A stretch of DNA of 64,000 nucleotides from Isochrysis galbana (taxonomy: Eukaryota; Haptophyta; Isochrysidales; Isochrysidaceae). Under the pieces are notes generated by a model. It ran no database searches, was not told the DNA's origin, and saw only the letters and a list, made by a program, of their open reading frames with translations. Where the stretch lies: positions 6,009,515-6,073,514 of the forward strand of contig CM030931.1 of assembly GCA_018136815.1 (NCBI GenBank). Reading direction: 5' to 3'. Positions 54,019 through 63,863 of this stretch are shown piece after piece. The position numbers and the translations under genes were made by a program. Position 1 is the stretch's first letter. The number at the start of each line of letters is the position of its first letter.

Positions 54019-54772
54019 TTCCATCCCAGCGCTCGCATACGGCGGCTTTGCTGCCATTCATCCATGCTCCCGTGCTCCAATTCATCCATGCTTCCATGTG
54101 TGATCTATAGCTCCGCTCCCTCTCGCGTTGAACTTTGATTTGAACGGCACCTCATGAGGGGTTAAGTGGTCCTGCAAGATGGCCGTCGCTCATGTGTCAA
54201 CTTGGTGAATTGGTGACTCATCAAGTGCACCCTTCGTGACCACGACCGACGGCAGCAGGGCCCTAGTCACTTCCATGCTTCCATGTGTAGAACTAAGCTG
54301 ATATTTTAAACGATAAATTATGAAAAATGAGTTTCACTACGAACTACTAAGTAGACTATTACTACGCGCCGCGCAAACGCATGCTACCTTGAACTCCACT
54401 TGCTACGCCCCCCTCCCCCCTTCCGCCCCTTTCTATGGGTGGTGTGACGCAACCTACTTTAAAAGTGGGGGTCAATGGGAGCCTCGAGGTTGGTTTTTGG
54501 TTTTGATCTTTGATCTTCCCCTTGCCCTTGCCGGGTCGCCCACAACAGGTAGGTGGCCACCGCTTTTTTGGCATTCGCCCAAGCCTCCTCCAGTTTATCG
54601 TCCGGTATGTCCGCCGTGTCATGCCCTCTCCATAGATGGCTGATTATCCTTCTAGTATCCTCTGCTTCCAGAAGCTCGCTTTGGATCCGTATGTCGTAGA
54701 CACGACCTGCTTTGTAGTCGACAAACTCGAAGCTTCCGAGCAGGGGCAGGTGGCAGGTGGTCTGAGGCGCCT
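54019..54772. other. Intergenic
   Basis: No feature supported. Repeated CATCCATGCTTCCATG-type words occur around 54060-54100 and 54270. Confidence 0.35.
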
Positions 54773-55298
54773 TTACCCGTGAAAAGCGCCGGGTGCGGGC
54801 CTATGTATGCGTTGACAGTTTATGTTCGATTTCGTCAGTGAGGTGTAGATTCTATCTATGCGAGTGTGCACGGACCCCGAGAGCCTCGTGAAGCCGCTAT
54901 GCGTGAGCCCGTTCACTAGCCGGTGCACGTCGATGTAGCCCATCGAGTTGATCGCCGCCCTCAGTCTGGGGTCGTGCGTGTCACCGTACGTTTGTTGGTC
55001 GTCTTTGTTTTTTGTGTCCATTGCTATCTATGTCCTCGACACAATTGAAATTGAAGTCCCCTCCCATGAGTGAGTCGTGGTCGCAGCCCATTGGGTTGTC
55101 TCTGTCTCTCAGGATATCTATTTATCTATCTGTGTCGCTCTTTCCGCGGGCGTGGCGCTAAGGTATACTGATACTAGTTCTATTTCTTTGGTGTCTATAA
55201 TGCATTTTACTCGCAAACATCTACCGTCTATGAGTGTCTCCACCGTGTCCGGTAGGAGTCTCACTCTTGCTGCTCCGGGCCTCCCTCGGCGATGGCTC
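54773..55298 (-). mobile_element. LINE endonuclease fragment interrupted by the hAT element
   Basis: Minus frames give VHTRIDRIYTSLTKS (54773-55021) and VETLIDGRCLRVKCIIDTK then ELVSVYLSATPAERATQID (55118-55298), aligning with the endonuclease of the LINE at 28464. The hAT element entered this remnant at 55299-55306. Confidence 0.6.
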
Positions 55299-55306
55299 AA
55301 CGTTCT

Positions 55307-57150
55307 TAGGGGTTGGCGGAAGTATCCATTTTTTTGGACCCAAATATCCATTTTTTATATCTTCAAAATATCCACAACCCCCACCCAAATATCCACCAAA
55401 ATATCCACCTTGTACCTTGTACATAAATAATATTATCTATTTTTACATTTACAAGTATGTCGTCTCACCCCTCACCCTACCCCCCATCGCGTCATCGCGT
55501 GTGATTGCATGTCCTTTCACCTTTGCCACACCTACATCCTACATCCTATATTATGTTGTTTCGTTATTTCACATGCCATATCCATATCTCATATCCATTA
55601 CGGGGGGCGGAGGTTGTTGCGATTGTATCGCAACATCACTGACGCTTGCACTTGATCTGCAAGAGATGCATCCCGATTGTCACCAAACATGCACTGGAGC
55701 AATGAAAACACACGTTCACATGAAGCTGAATTGGGACTCATACAGAAGGTTATCCTGGCCGCAAGTGCCCAAGTAGGAAAGAGTGTGTGGCGCGATGCCC
55801 ACCACTGAAGCACGGATTGCGTGAATACCCCAACATCCCCATGGTCAATAACAGTGCCTTGGCATGCTTGCAAGTAGGCGGGCATCTCTGTCTTCAAGTC
55901 ATTGGCTATGTTTTGAATATGGGAGAAGCAATTGAGAGTACAGAGCCTCTGAGCCCACAATATGTCTACCCGGCCATGAGCGAATGAAGGATCGAAGGCG
56001 CGCAGCAAGCCGCAGATGCGATGCTGCTCTTTACAATGGTATGGCCTTGCACATTTGTCAGTCAGACGGTCTTCTAGATATGTGAAGGCGCCCTTTACAT
56101 GCTCCATCATCTTCTTCCATGCAGGCAGGACACACACATCCACTGCCCTCCTCATTTCGTTCTCGTCAGTGACCCGTAATGACGAACCGTCCTCATATGT
56201 CACCGTCCAAGAAGCGAGACCTACAACAGAGACCCTCCCTGTGAACCACTGATGATAGGGAGCTTCATAGTACTCTTTTGTGAGCAATCCCACAACTATT
56301 GGCTCCTTTGACCTCAGAATGGCTGCCACATTGGGAAAGTCTCCAGCCTCAGCGCCCAACCTGCGGCCGCGCTCGCGCAATCCTTCGAGAGCATCGTAGA
56401 CCAACAAAATTTCCAACCCATCACCCTCCAACCATCTACCTCTTGGCACGCCATATCATGATCACACACACCTGCTCCTGGAGAGTTTGTTTGTCCACCC
56501 ACCTCTTGATCTTCGTGTTCTTGTTCCCCTCATTCACCGAAAACTCCACCTCCACCTTCTTGTTGCCGTGCAGCGTGCCGTCGCCGATGGTGGTGATCAC
56601 GCCCTCGCCGATCATCTCGTGGACCACCTTCATCCCCACCTTGAACTTGATGGGCTGGCTGCTCGAGGCGCGGGGGCCGTCCAAGGTCTCGTGGATTTCT
56701 TCAACCGTGCCCGCGAGCTCCTCTTCCTCCTCTGCCTCCTTCTCCTTGTCCCTCAGCCCTCCCAGGTCCTTGTCGCCCGAGTCATCGCCGCGCGGAGGGG
56801 GAGGGTCAAGTCGCTGCTCACCGCCAGCGGCTATCGCGCGCGTCCTCTTCGAAGCTGCGCGCGCGAAGGACGAGAAGGTGTGCGGAGCATGGCGCGTCGC
56901 GCCTCTACTCAGGCATGGGCCATCCATGGCGGGCTTGAGGCACAGGGCACATGCGGGGGGGGCATCACCTCTGCGCATTGCGGGGGGGGGGAGGGGGGGG
57001 CGCGTCGCGCAAGGGGTTTTGTTTTTTGGGCGAGCCACTGGGAGCGGCGAACTCTGACCCAAATATCCACGAAATATCCGCGGATATCTTCGCCCGCCAA
57101 AGCCGCCCAAATATCCAAGAGATATATCCGGATATATCCGCCAACCCCTA
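55307..57150 (-). mobile_element. hAT transposon with TIRs and 8-bp target duplication
   Basis: The element is 1844 bp. Ends: TAGGGGTTGGCGGA at the left, its complement TCCGCCAACCCCTA at the right. Flanks AACGTTCT at 55299-55306 and 57151-57158 are identical 8-bp duplications, the hAT hallmark. Both subterminal regions carry repeated AAATATCCA-like words (55325-55415 and 57061-57135), as expected of transposase binding sites. One transposase gene lies inside on the minus strand. Confidence 0.9.
55598..56978 (-). CDS. hAT-family transposase
   Basis: Minus strand. An N-terminal part from the ATG at 56978 holds a Cys/His cluster (CALCLKPAMDGPCLSRGATRH), an acidic linker and a small beta-rich module (GMKVVHEMIGEGVITTIGDG). 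The second part, 56449-55598 (283 codons), ends with the hAT dimerisation domain (MSPNSASCERVFSLLQCMFG, QVQASVMLRYNRNNL). The two frames do not join directly near 56440-56470; a donor-like CAG|GTGTGT is there, but I find no acceptor in the right phase, so an intron or a frameshift remains open. The total is shorter than the usual 600-800 residues, so the catalytic core is probably incomplete. Confidence 0.7.
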
Positions 57151-57172
57151 AACGTTCTCAATGTCAATGAGC

Positions 57173-57570
57173 TCAGCGGATGGGGGATTTCGTGATTTCG
57201 ACGAGGTTTCGGGGCGTGGCCTGCCCGATTGGCGTGACCATCCGGGTGGGACCTGTGTATTTGGTACCTGGTGGGGTCCCCCATCCGGATGGGTCGTCGA
57301 AAACGGGCACGCAGCGCGCCCGGTCTCGACTTGAAGTTGAGCTTTTCAAGCTTTTGCGATTTTAGTGTCTTCTGTCTTTTTTTGATTACGTTTTGTTGTG
57401 GGGGCCCAAGGGGGGAGTCCGGGTCCTAATGGGCCCCGGATATGTGCTAGTTGGGTGTATTGGGAACTTTCTACCGAAAAAAATCCTCAAATTTCCTCAA
57501 TTCTGAGATCTGAGATGGGCATTTTTTACCCCTAATAAAAACACTGGTTGACCGCCCTACAACTGGCAAA
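57173..57570 (+). repeat. 390-bp dispersed repeat E, copy 3
   Basis: Collinear with 20506-20895 to the end TTGACCGCCCTA. It begins 15 bp after the hAT target duplication. Confidence 0.7.
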
Positions 57571-57754
57571 TGGAACCTAAGCTATCTCAACGCCAGAAAA
57601 CGATCTGGAAACACGGACTGGGATTGGACACCGACCTAGACCGAGGCCTTCTTCCCTAGACCTTCCTAGTCCTACCTAGACCGAAACCGAACCTTCCTGC
57701 CCCTAGATCGAGAACCGAACCGCTAGGGGCAGGAGCACCCCGCCCGACCCCGCC

Positions 57755-57858
57755 GCTCCCACAACCCAGGCCCCTCAGTAGCGCACACGGGGTAGGGGCG
57801 TAGACACAAAGTAGAGCCGCAAAGCCCCGCGCGAGGCGACTATTTTAAATGGTTTACT
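57755..57858 (+). mobile_element. LINE 3' tail copy
   Basis: CCCAGGCCCCTCAGTAGCGC, GCCGCAAAGCCCCGCGCGAGG and GGCGACTATTTTAAATGG follow the tail of the LINE at 28402, with more changes. Confidence 0.45.
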
Positions 57859-57868
57859 CAGTCCCTCT

Positions 57869-58062
57869 CCTAGATGGGAAATACGGTGCTGGGGCCTGCA
57901 AATACAGCCAAATACACATGTATTTGGCCTCCGGCCAAATACATTTCAAATACATTCGAGGCCAACAACCCAGGACGCGCTTCAAATACAGCCAAATACA
58001 TATGTATTTGGCCTCTGGCCAAATACTGGCCAAATACGGTGAATACGTATTTCCCATCTAGG
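57869..58062. mobile_element. 194-bp hAT-type MITE
   Basis: Perfect 16-bp inverted ends CCTAGATGGGAAATAC; 8-bp target duplication GTCCCTCT at 57861-57868 and 58063-58070. The interior is almost wholly CAAATAC/GTATTTG words arranged as nested inverted repeats. No coding capacity. Confidence 0.85.
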
Positions 58063-58070
58063 GTCCCTCT

Positions 58071-58673
58071 GCTCCCTCTCCTCTCCCCCCCCGCGCCTCG
58101 CTCGAGGCGCTCCCCGGCGCGCATCCCGACCGCGCCGGCTGGAGATGGCGATGAGGCGGACGCGCGACTGCGACGGAGGCACTCTCGTGTCGACTGGGCC
58201 GCTACTTCCACTATTTTGGCGCGAAACGCAAGCCGTCGGCCTCCCGGGAAACCGGAGAGCGGGCGGGCGGGGGAAGAGAGAGAGTGAGAGATGATGGGTG
58301 TGGCCGTCCCACCGAGCAGACAGCGAGAGGCCTCGAGATGGGAGGGAAAACATAGAATCCTCAACGTTTTGACGTATGATTGTGGTGAGGTCCCGCGTCG
58401 ACACAAGGAGGCGAGGCAGCAGGCGTCAACGAGGAGAGATGGCAGGGTAGAAGGAGTGAAGAGAAAGAGAACCATCGATCAGAGAGAAGACAGATCGGGA
58501 GGAAGAGGAGACGGGAGGAGGGAGGGAGCGAGGAGAGAGAGAAGAGAAAGAAGGCCGAGAGAGAGGAGAGGGGAAGAGGGAGAGAAAAACCGGGGGCGAC
58601 AGAGAGAGAGAGAGAGAGAATGAGGGGGGGGGGGGGGGAGAGAAGAGAGAGAGAAGAGAGAGAGGAGGGGCGA
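58071..58673. other. Hsp70-like gene upstream region
   Basis: Purine-rich (GAGAGA, GGAGGG) from about 58430 to 58670 with a G-run at 58623-58638. Unlike most genes here, the leader is purine- rather than C-rich. Confidence 0.5.
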
Positions 58674-61600
58674 ATGGCTTGGTGGTTGTCTGCTCTGGCG
58701 CCCACCGCTCTGTGCGTGCGCGTCGTGCCGCGCTGCGTCTCTCCAGTCTGCTGCTGGCACTCGGATTGGGCTGACGACTGCGCATCGCCACTCTCAGTCC
58801 TCAGCACCTCTCAGCTGGCGGAGGCGGAGGCGGAGGCGTCACTCGATGACGTCGACTCATTGCTCCACACATGGCAGCAGGGGCAGCAGGACAGCGAGGG
58901 GGTGCCCGACGTGGCTCAGCAGGCGAAGATGCTCCACTCGTGGAGGCAGGTCAGACCGCACCGCGCACCGCCTCCCCACAGGCCTGCGGGCGATGTGCAA
59001 GAGAGATTGTGCAGCCACTCCTCCTTTCGCCGGGCCCACCACCCCAAACCTCTCCTCTGCCGCTCAGCTGCTCGAGGAGCGCGAGGCGGCGCTGCGCGTG
59101 GAGCGGAAGCTTTCTTCAAATAAGTGGCTGCCGGGCCATCTCGCCGCGTGGGCCGAGGGCGTCGGCCCGAGCCGCAGGTCTGGCAAGCGAGGCCAGGAAG
59201 CTCGCGCCCAGGCGCGAAGCGACTGCTCACAGGCAGCCAAGGAGGCGGAGTCGGCGGACGCTGAGACGGAGGCCGACGCGGAGGATGAGGAATTCATCTT
59301 CGCATGGCAGCGCCACACCGAGAGCCTCCGGCGCGATGCGGCCGCGCTGGAAGCGGCCACTGCGCTCGATGGACTGACCGCGCTAGCATCGGCGTCGGCA
59401 GCAGCTCAAGCCGGAGCCGCCGACTCGCGTGGCGGGGTAGTGAGTGGTGATGAAGACGGCACGTGCATCGGCATCGATCTGGGTACAACTAATTGTGCGG
59501 TGGCCGCTGTCATCAATGGGGAGCCACGCTTATTGCCCGTAAGCGACGCTGCCGGCGGCTCTGGTGGAAACGGCGTGTTCCCCTCGCTCATCTCCTTCAC
59601 TGAACTTGATCACAAGGAGCTGCAGGCCGACAAGGCAAAGACGGAGGCCGCACGTCCCAATGCACCTCTCGTGGCGCCCAATGCCCCTGCTAAAGTCTTG
59701 GTACGCGCTGCTACCAGATGATTTGCCTGCACACTCTGTCCGGACACTCCTGATCGGACAGGAATCTGATGCTGCCTGAACCGATGAGAGGAGTCACTCT
59801 CCAACCATTCGGATGATGGCCATCTGTGCCTACCGTCTCTGACTGCATGCATGCCTTCGCTCGGGGACTGGGGGCGCGCGGGCGCCTCACTCATGAAGGC
59901 GGCTTTGGTTTTGAAGGCGCGGAGGTTCAAATTTGGCTTGCGATCAAGCATTGTCACCCCGGTCACTCCAGCCGCATGGGGCCCCCTAAAGGTCGCCACC
60001 GTCCATCCCATTTACAGGTCGGGGAAGCTGCACGGCGGAGGATGCTGAGCAATGCGCCCTCAACATTTTCATCGAGTAAGCGGCTCATCGGCCGGACCGC
60101 CTCGGCTGAAGAGCTGCGCGCTCTCGCCGCGCTTGAGGTGCCGTACCGTCGCTCCGGATCTGGAGACATTGTCCTCCCGTGTGTGCCACCCACATAACCC
60201 ACCACATTGCTTAGGCTTTAGCTGCGGCTTCTACGCCCTCTGCCTGAACCGATGATGAAAGACCATATCTGCGCTTGTAATCGCGTACATCGCGAGCGCC
60301 TCATGCACGCTCGAGATGCCCCCCCACCCCACCCCCCCCCACCCCACCCCCCACCCTTCCCTCTCCGTCGCAGGTGCCCAGCACTGAGGCGTGCCGTCTC
60401 TCCGGTAGACATCGCCGCCGAGCTTGTTCGTGAAATGGTGGAGTCATCAACTAGGTGAACACGCTAGTCGTTGGCCTCACCACCAGTCAAATGGGTCCTG
60501 TATGTGCTCTGCGATTCCCCTCACCCGTCGTTCGACTCGCCTTACGGATCTCAGGTTCCTGGGCCGTCCCGTCTCTCGGGCGGTCGTATGCGTCCCTGCG
60601 TACTTTGGTCAGCCTGAGCGTGCCGCCACCCTCACTGCATGCAAACTTGCGGGCATACGGCGCATTTCGCTCCTTCGCGAGCCCGAGGCCGCTGCACTGG
60701 GGTATGCTCTCGACGAGCAGCGAAAGGCCGAGGCCAAGGCGGCGGACCAGCGAGCGATGGCCTCCGCTACGCGCGTGGAAGCGAAGGTTGAAGGAAGCCT
60801 CCATCGTGTCATGGTTTTTGATCTAGGTGGAGGGACATTCGACGTGACTATTGTGGACATTGGCGTCGGCAAAAACCCGGTGAGCTGGTTTGGCAACGGC
60901 TTTGTCCGGAATGTACCCAAGTAGTCGTGTATCTTCTGAGCTTCGACATGCGTGCACCCCCTGCTTTTAGAAATCTTAAGAGGAGCGTGCATTCCCCTGT
61001 GGCTACCCCCAAGCGGTCGATCCCCTCACGCCACCCTGGCCAATTCCCTGTTCTGCTCCTCCCAGGTCGTCGAGGTTGTTGCCACGGCCGGTGACCCGCG
61101 CCTCGGAGGAAACGACTGGGATGCTGTCATTGCAGACTGGCTCGAGGAAGAATTTCTCTCGCAGGCGCGCCATAGCGCTGAGAACCTCACTGCCTCCACC
61201 CACGTCGGCTGGGTCTAGAAATGCACCTGGAATGCCTTGCTTGCGAACGTGCACTGCGACTACGCAAAGTGCCGTGCTGTGCTCACTTTGTACGTACGAT
61301 ATGCGACAGGTGGGCTCGCGCATCTCCATCGGAGGTGCAGGGAGGCGACGGCTCCTCGACGCTGCAGAGGAGGCCAAGCTGGCACTCTCCATCGATCAAA
61401 GCGTGCAGGTACGGGGGCCTTGGCACCGCGGCGGTGCCTCCTTGCAAGATGTGTGCCTTCGCACAAAGCAACGCACTGAGTGCTCACGAAGGCGGCGTTG
61501 AACGCATGGAAAGCTTACTAAGGCGGAGTTTGCCTGCGAGCTGACGAAAGTGCGTCACGTACAGGTGGATGTGCCTAATCTGTACGGCCCATTAGGCGTC

Positions 61601-62332
61601 AACGTGACGCTCTCTCGCCGAAAGTTTGAGGCCCTCTGCCGTCCGCTTCTCTTGCGCCTTGTCCCTGCCATCTTGCAGGTGGCTAGCACAGCAGGTGCGC
61701 TATGCCGCGGCAGCCACGTACGCCTGAAGTGGATGGTATTGCAACGCAGCAATCGCGATTTTCACTATGCTGTATCCCCGAACCGGCTTGAGATAAGCCT
61801 GCTCCTTGCCACTCTTCCCATCGTCTTAGGGATCACCCTCGAGTCGGACATTGGCACTCTAGCCAAAGGCAACCCGTCGTTCGCAGCAGAGCGAACGCGG
61901 TCATGGGCGTCCGCCGTTGCTTGGCGATGGCAGCGAGCCGTAGATCGTGCGAGCCACAACAAAGAGGTAGCCAGGCCTGTGTCGAGGCCGATTTCGCGCA
62001 TCTTGCTCGTCGGCGGGGCAACGCGGATGCCGTGCATCGGCCGCTTCTTGCGGAGGATGACAGGGCTGAAGGTGAGAGTACGTGAAGGGTCTTCTCCGTA
62101 ACTCGCGTGCGGGGTCCCTTTCACTCAAACTGTTCCTCCATCTGACGTATCGCAGGTGAAACCCTTCCTGCAACCGGAGCAGGCGGTCGCGCTCGGCGCG
62201 GCGGTCCAAGCCGAGATCCTCGGCGGTGAAGGCATCCAATTGCAGGTCATAAATCCTTTCTTTGAAGATGGTGTGGTGACTAGCGCGAGGCGAGTCTCGA
62301 GGGCTCGGGAGGCACCTGCCACGAAAGCGTAA
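58674..62332 (+). CDS. Hsp70-type ATPase with N-terminal extension and no substrate-binding domain
   Basis: Ten exons: 58674-58949, 59068-59700, 60018-60178, 60374-60454, 60555-60879, 61066-61212 (or -61203), 61310-61408, 61565-61678, 61934-62071 and 62156-62332, about 716 residues. Residues 1-222 are an extension: a hydrophobic, Cys-containing start, then acidic and Ala/Glu-rich helices. The ATPase domain follows with phosphate 1 ([11 protein letters not shown], about 227-237), [20 protein letters not shown], connect 1 and [13 protein letters not shown], phosphate 2 ([17 protein letters not shown]), [11 protein letters not shown], adenosine loop ([11 protein letters not shown]) and the end [12 protein letters not shown]. 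The frame stops about 35 residues later: the linker and peptide-binding domain are absent, as in the HSPA13/STCH type. Exon 6 to 9 borders are the least sure, and 61515-61560 holds an unexplained [12 protein letters not shown] frame. Compartment unknown; the start could act as a signal. Confidence 0.85.
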
Positions 62333-62679
62333 TGGAGCAACACGACTTCAGTCCACTTATCGTTGCATGTGTTCGGCTGCTTTCATGCCCGAACCAAGCT
62401 CAATCCAGGATCGCCTCTATGTCGGATTCCCCAGCAATGTTCTTGTTGGGCCGGTCACTTGCCCCATGCAAGGAAGCTGCTTGGATCTCTTCTTCCTTGC
62501 TTGCGTGCTTGTGGGGCGCCAAAGAACATGCTGCCGCCACATCCGGCAGCCTAAGATGAGCAAGTATGCATGAACGGATGCACACGCGCAACCTCCATGG
62601 ATGCACATCCCTCTGTCAATCTGGATGCGTGGTGAATGAAGTACAAACGTAACATCACCAATACGAATGCACATACTTA
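62333..62679. other. 3' flank of the Hsp70-like gene
   Basis: No supported feature. Confidence 0.4.
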
Positions 62680-62832
62680 ATGGGCAAGGACTCATCGGAG
62701 TTTCTCTATAGTAAACTGATACAGACGATCCTAGATGATACACACGTAAACGAGAAAGAGCACGTCCAATCACTACTTTCCGATTTGCGAGCTGATCTAA
62801 ATGAAAAATTAGAAATACGAGTTGTACTATAA
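62680..62832 (+). CDS. Small AT-rich ORF, 50 residues
   Basis: Starts MGKDSSEFLYSKLIQTILDD and ends EKLEIRVVL. Predicted helical and acidic. It is followed after 5 bp by a second small ORF. AT-richer than host genes. Function unknown. Confidence 0.3.
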   Translation: MGKDSSEFLYSKLIQTILDDTHVNEKEHVQSLLSDLRADLNEKLEIRVVL

Positions 62833-62837
62833 TATAT

Positions 62838-63011
62838 ATGTTAATCCAAAAATTTGAAGCCCTCAGGAAGGAACGGGAGAAGAATGAATGGGAGAACAAA
62901 GACAACCTTTACGTCGAGCTTATCGTGACCGCTTTCATGATCCTTTGGACATTTGCATCACAAAGTAATGTGGCGAGTGGGGGGAGGGATATTTTTGGGT
63001 GCGTGCTATAG
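62838..63011 (+). CDS. Small AT-rich ORF, 57 residues, one membrane helix
   Basis: A charged N-terminal helix (FEALRKEREKNEWENKDN) leads into one transmembrane segment (YVELIVTAFMILWTFA). It lies just downstream of the previous ORF. Compact packing and composition recall the small ORFs of eukaryotic DNA viruses, but no family is recognised. Confidence 0.3.
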   Translation: MLIQKFEALRKEREKNEWENKDNLYVELIVTAFMILWTFASQSNVASGGRDIFGCVL

Positions 63012-63033
63012 CTTAGTTAGCACTCCCCGTCTC

Positions 63034-63256
63034 AGACCAAAAGCGTTCAATTATCCCCATCCCTGCTAACACCTTTCGTTGTCACCTGGAGGTTACTTGA
63101 CTCAACTGGACACTTCACATGTTGACACCCACACGTGGTGTGACTCCATTCACTCGACTTGGGGGCAGGGTCGATATCTCGTTGGAATTAACGATCCACG
63201 TCTCACGCCTAAAGAAAGGTGTTAGCAGGGATGGGGGTAATTGAACGATTTTTTTC
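63034..63256. mobile_element. Terminal-inverted-repeat element
   Basis: The left arm AAGCGTTCAATTATCCCCAT, CCCTGCTAACACCTTTC is mirrored by the right arm GAAAGGTGTTAGCAGGGATG then GGGGTAATTGAACG. About 220 bp, non-coding, MITE-like. Confidence 0.6.
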
Positions 63257-63313
63257 TTGGACCCATTCATTTTTTTCCCTACATATAAGCAACAACACTC
63301 TATCTCACAATCC

Positions 63314-63757
63314 ATGAACCCAACTAGCTGCACCCTTGACCATCGCAAGGTCGAAGTCCTTCCCGAAGGTCAATGGTGTGGCACGCAATTCGATTGGAAA
63401 AAACTGACGGACGGGCATCAGGTGGAACAGTGCCTTGCCACAGCGGTCAATGCAGGCCGTGACCAAGAAAATCGTCCAATTATTCATGCATGTCACGTGG
63501 ACCAAGACTTGAAATGCACGGCGAATCCAGAAGATCGGTTGTGCATCAACGGGCCAGCGGCCTGTGTGCCTGTGTGCTCGATGCTACTCAGGTACCGGCC
63601 TTCCTCAACAACGTGGGCAAACTTCTTTGAACACCACCAAAGGTTAAAACCTTCCGTGGTCAAGACCAAAAGCGTTCAATTATCCCCATCAGACCAAAAG
63701 CGTTCAATTATCCCCATCCCTGCTAACACCTTTCGTTGTCACCTGGAGGTTACTTGA
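63314..63757 (+). CDS. Uncertain ORF of 147 residues
   Basis: Starts MNPTSCTLDHRKVEVLPEGQ. It has several Cys and His (IHACHVDQDLKC, LCINGPAACVPVCSM). The last 22 codons lie within the second copy of the 63034 repeat, so the C-terminus is not original. It may be a fragment of a transposon protein. Confidence 0.25.
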   Translation: MNPTSCTLDHRKVEVLPEGQWCGTQFDWKKLTDGHQVEQCLATAVNAGRDQENRPIIHACHVDQDLKCTANPEDRLCINGPAACVPVCSMLLRYRPSSTTWANFFEHHQRLKPSVVKTKSVQLSPSDQKRSIIPIPANTFRCHLEVT

Positions 63758-63863
63758 CTCAACTGGACACTTCACATGTTGAACCCCACACGTGGTGTGA
63801 CTCCATTCACTCGACTTGGGGGCAGGGTCGATATCTCGTTGAAATTCACGATCCACGTCTCAC
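63691..63863 (+). repeat. Direct repeat of 63034-63206
   Basis: About 173 bp with few changes (for example CATGTTGACACCC against CATGTTGAACCCC). The first 27 bp are also present just before, at 63663-63690. The right arm of the inverted-repeat element is missing from this copy. Confidence 0.8.

Noticed and set aside
61515-61563. Extra Hsp70 exon [12 protein letters not shown]
   Set aside because: The expected helix ([14 protein letters not shown]) is already encoded by 61565-61678 and joining both would duplicate it; left unexplained.
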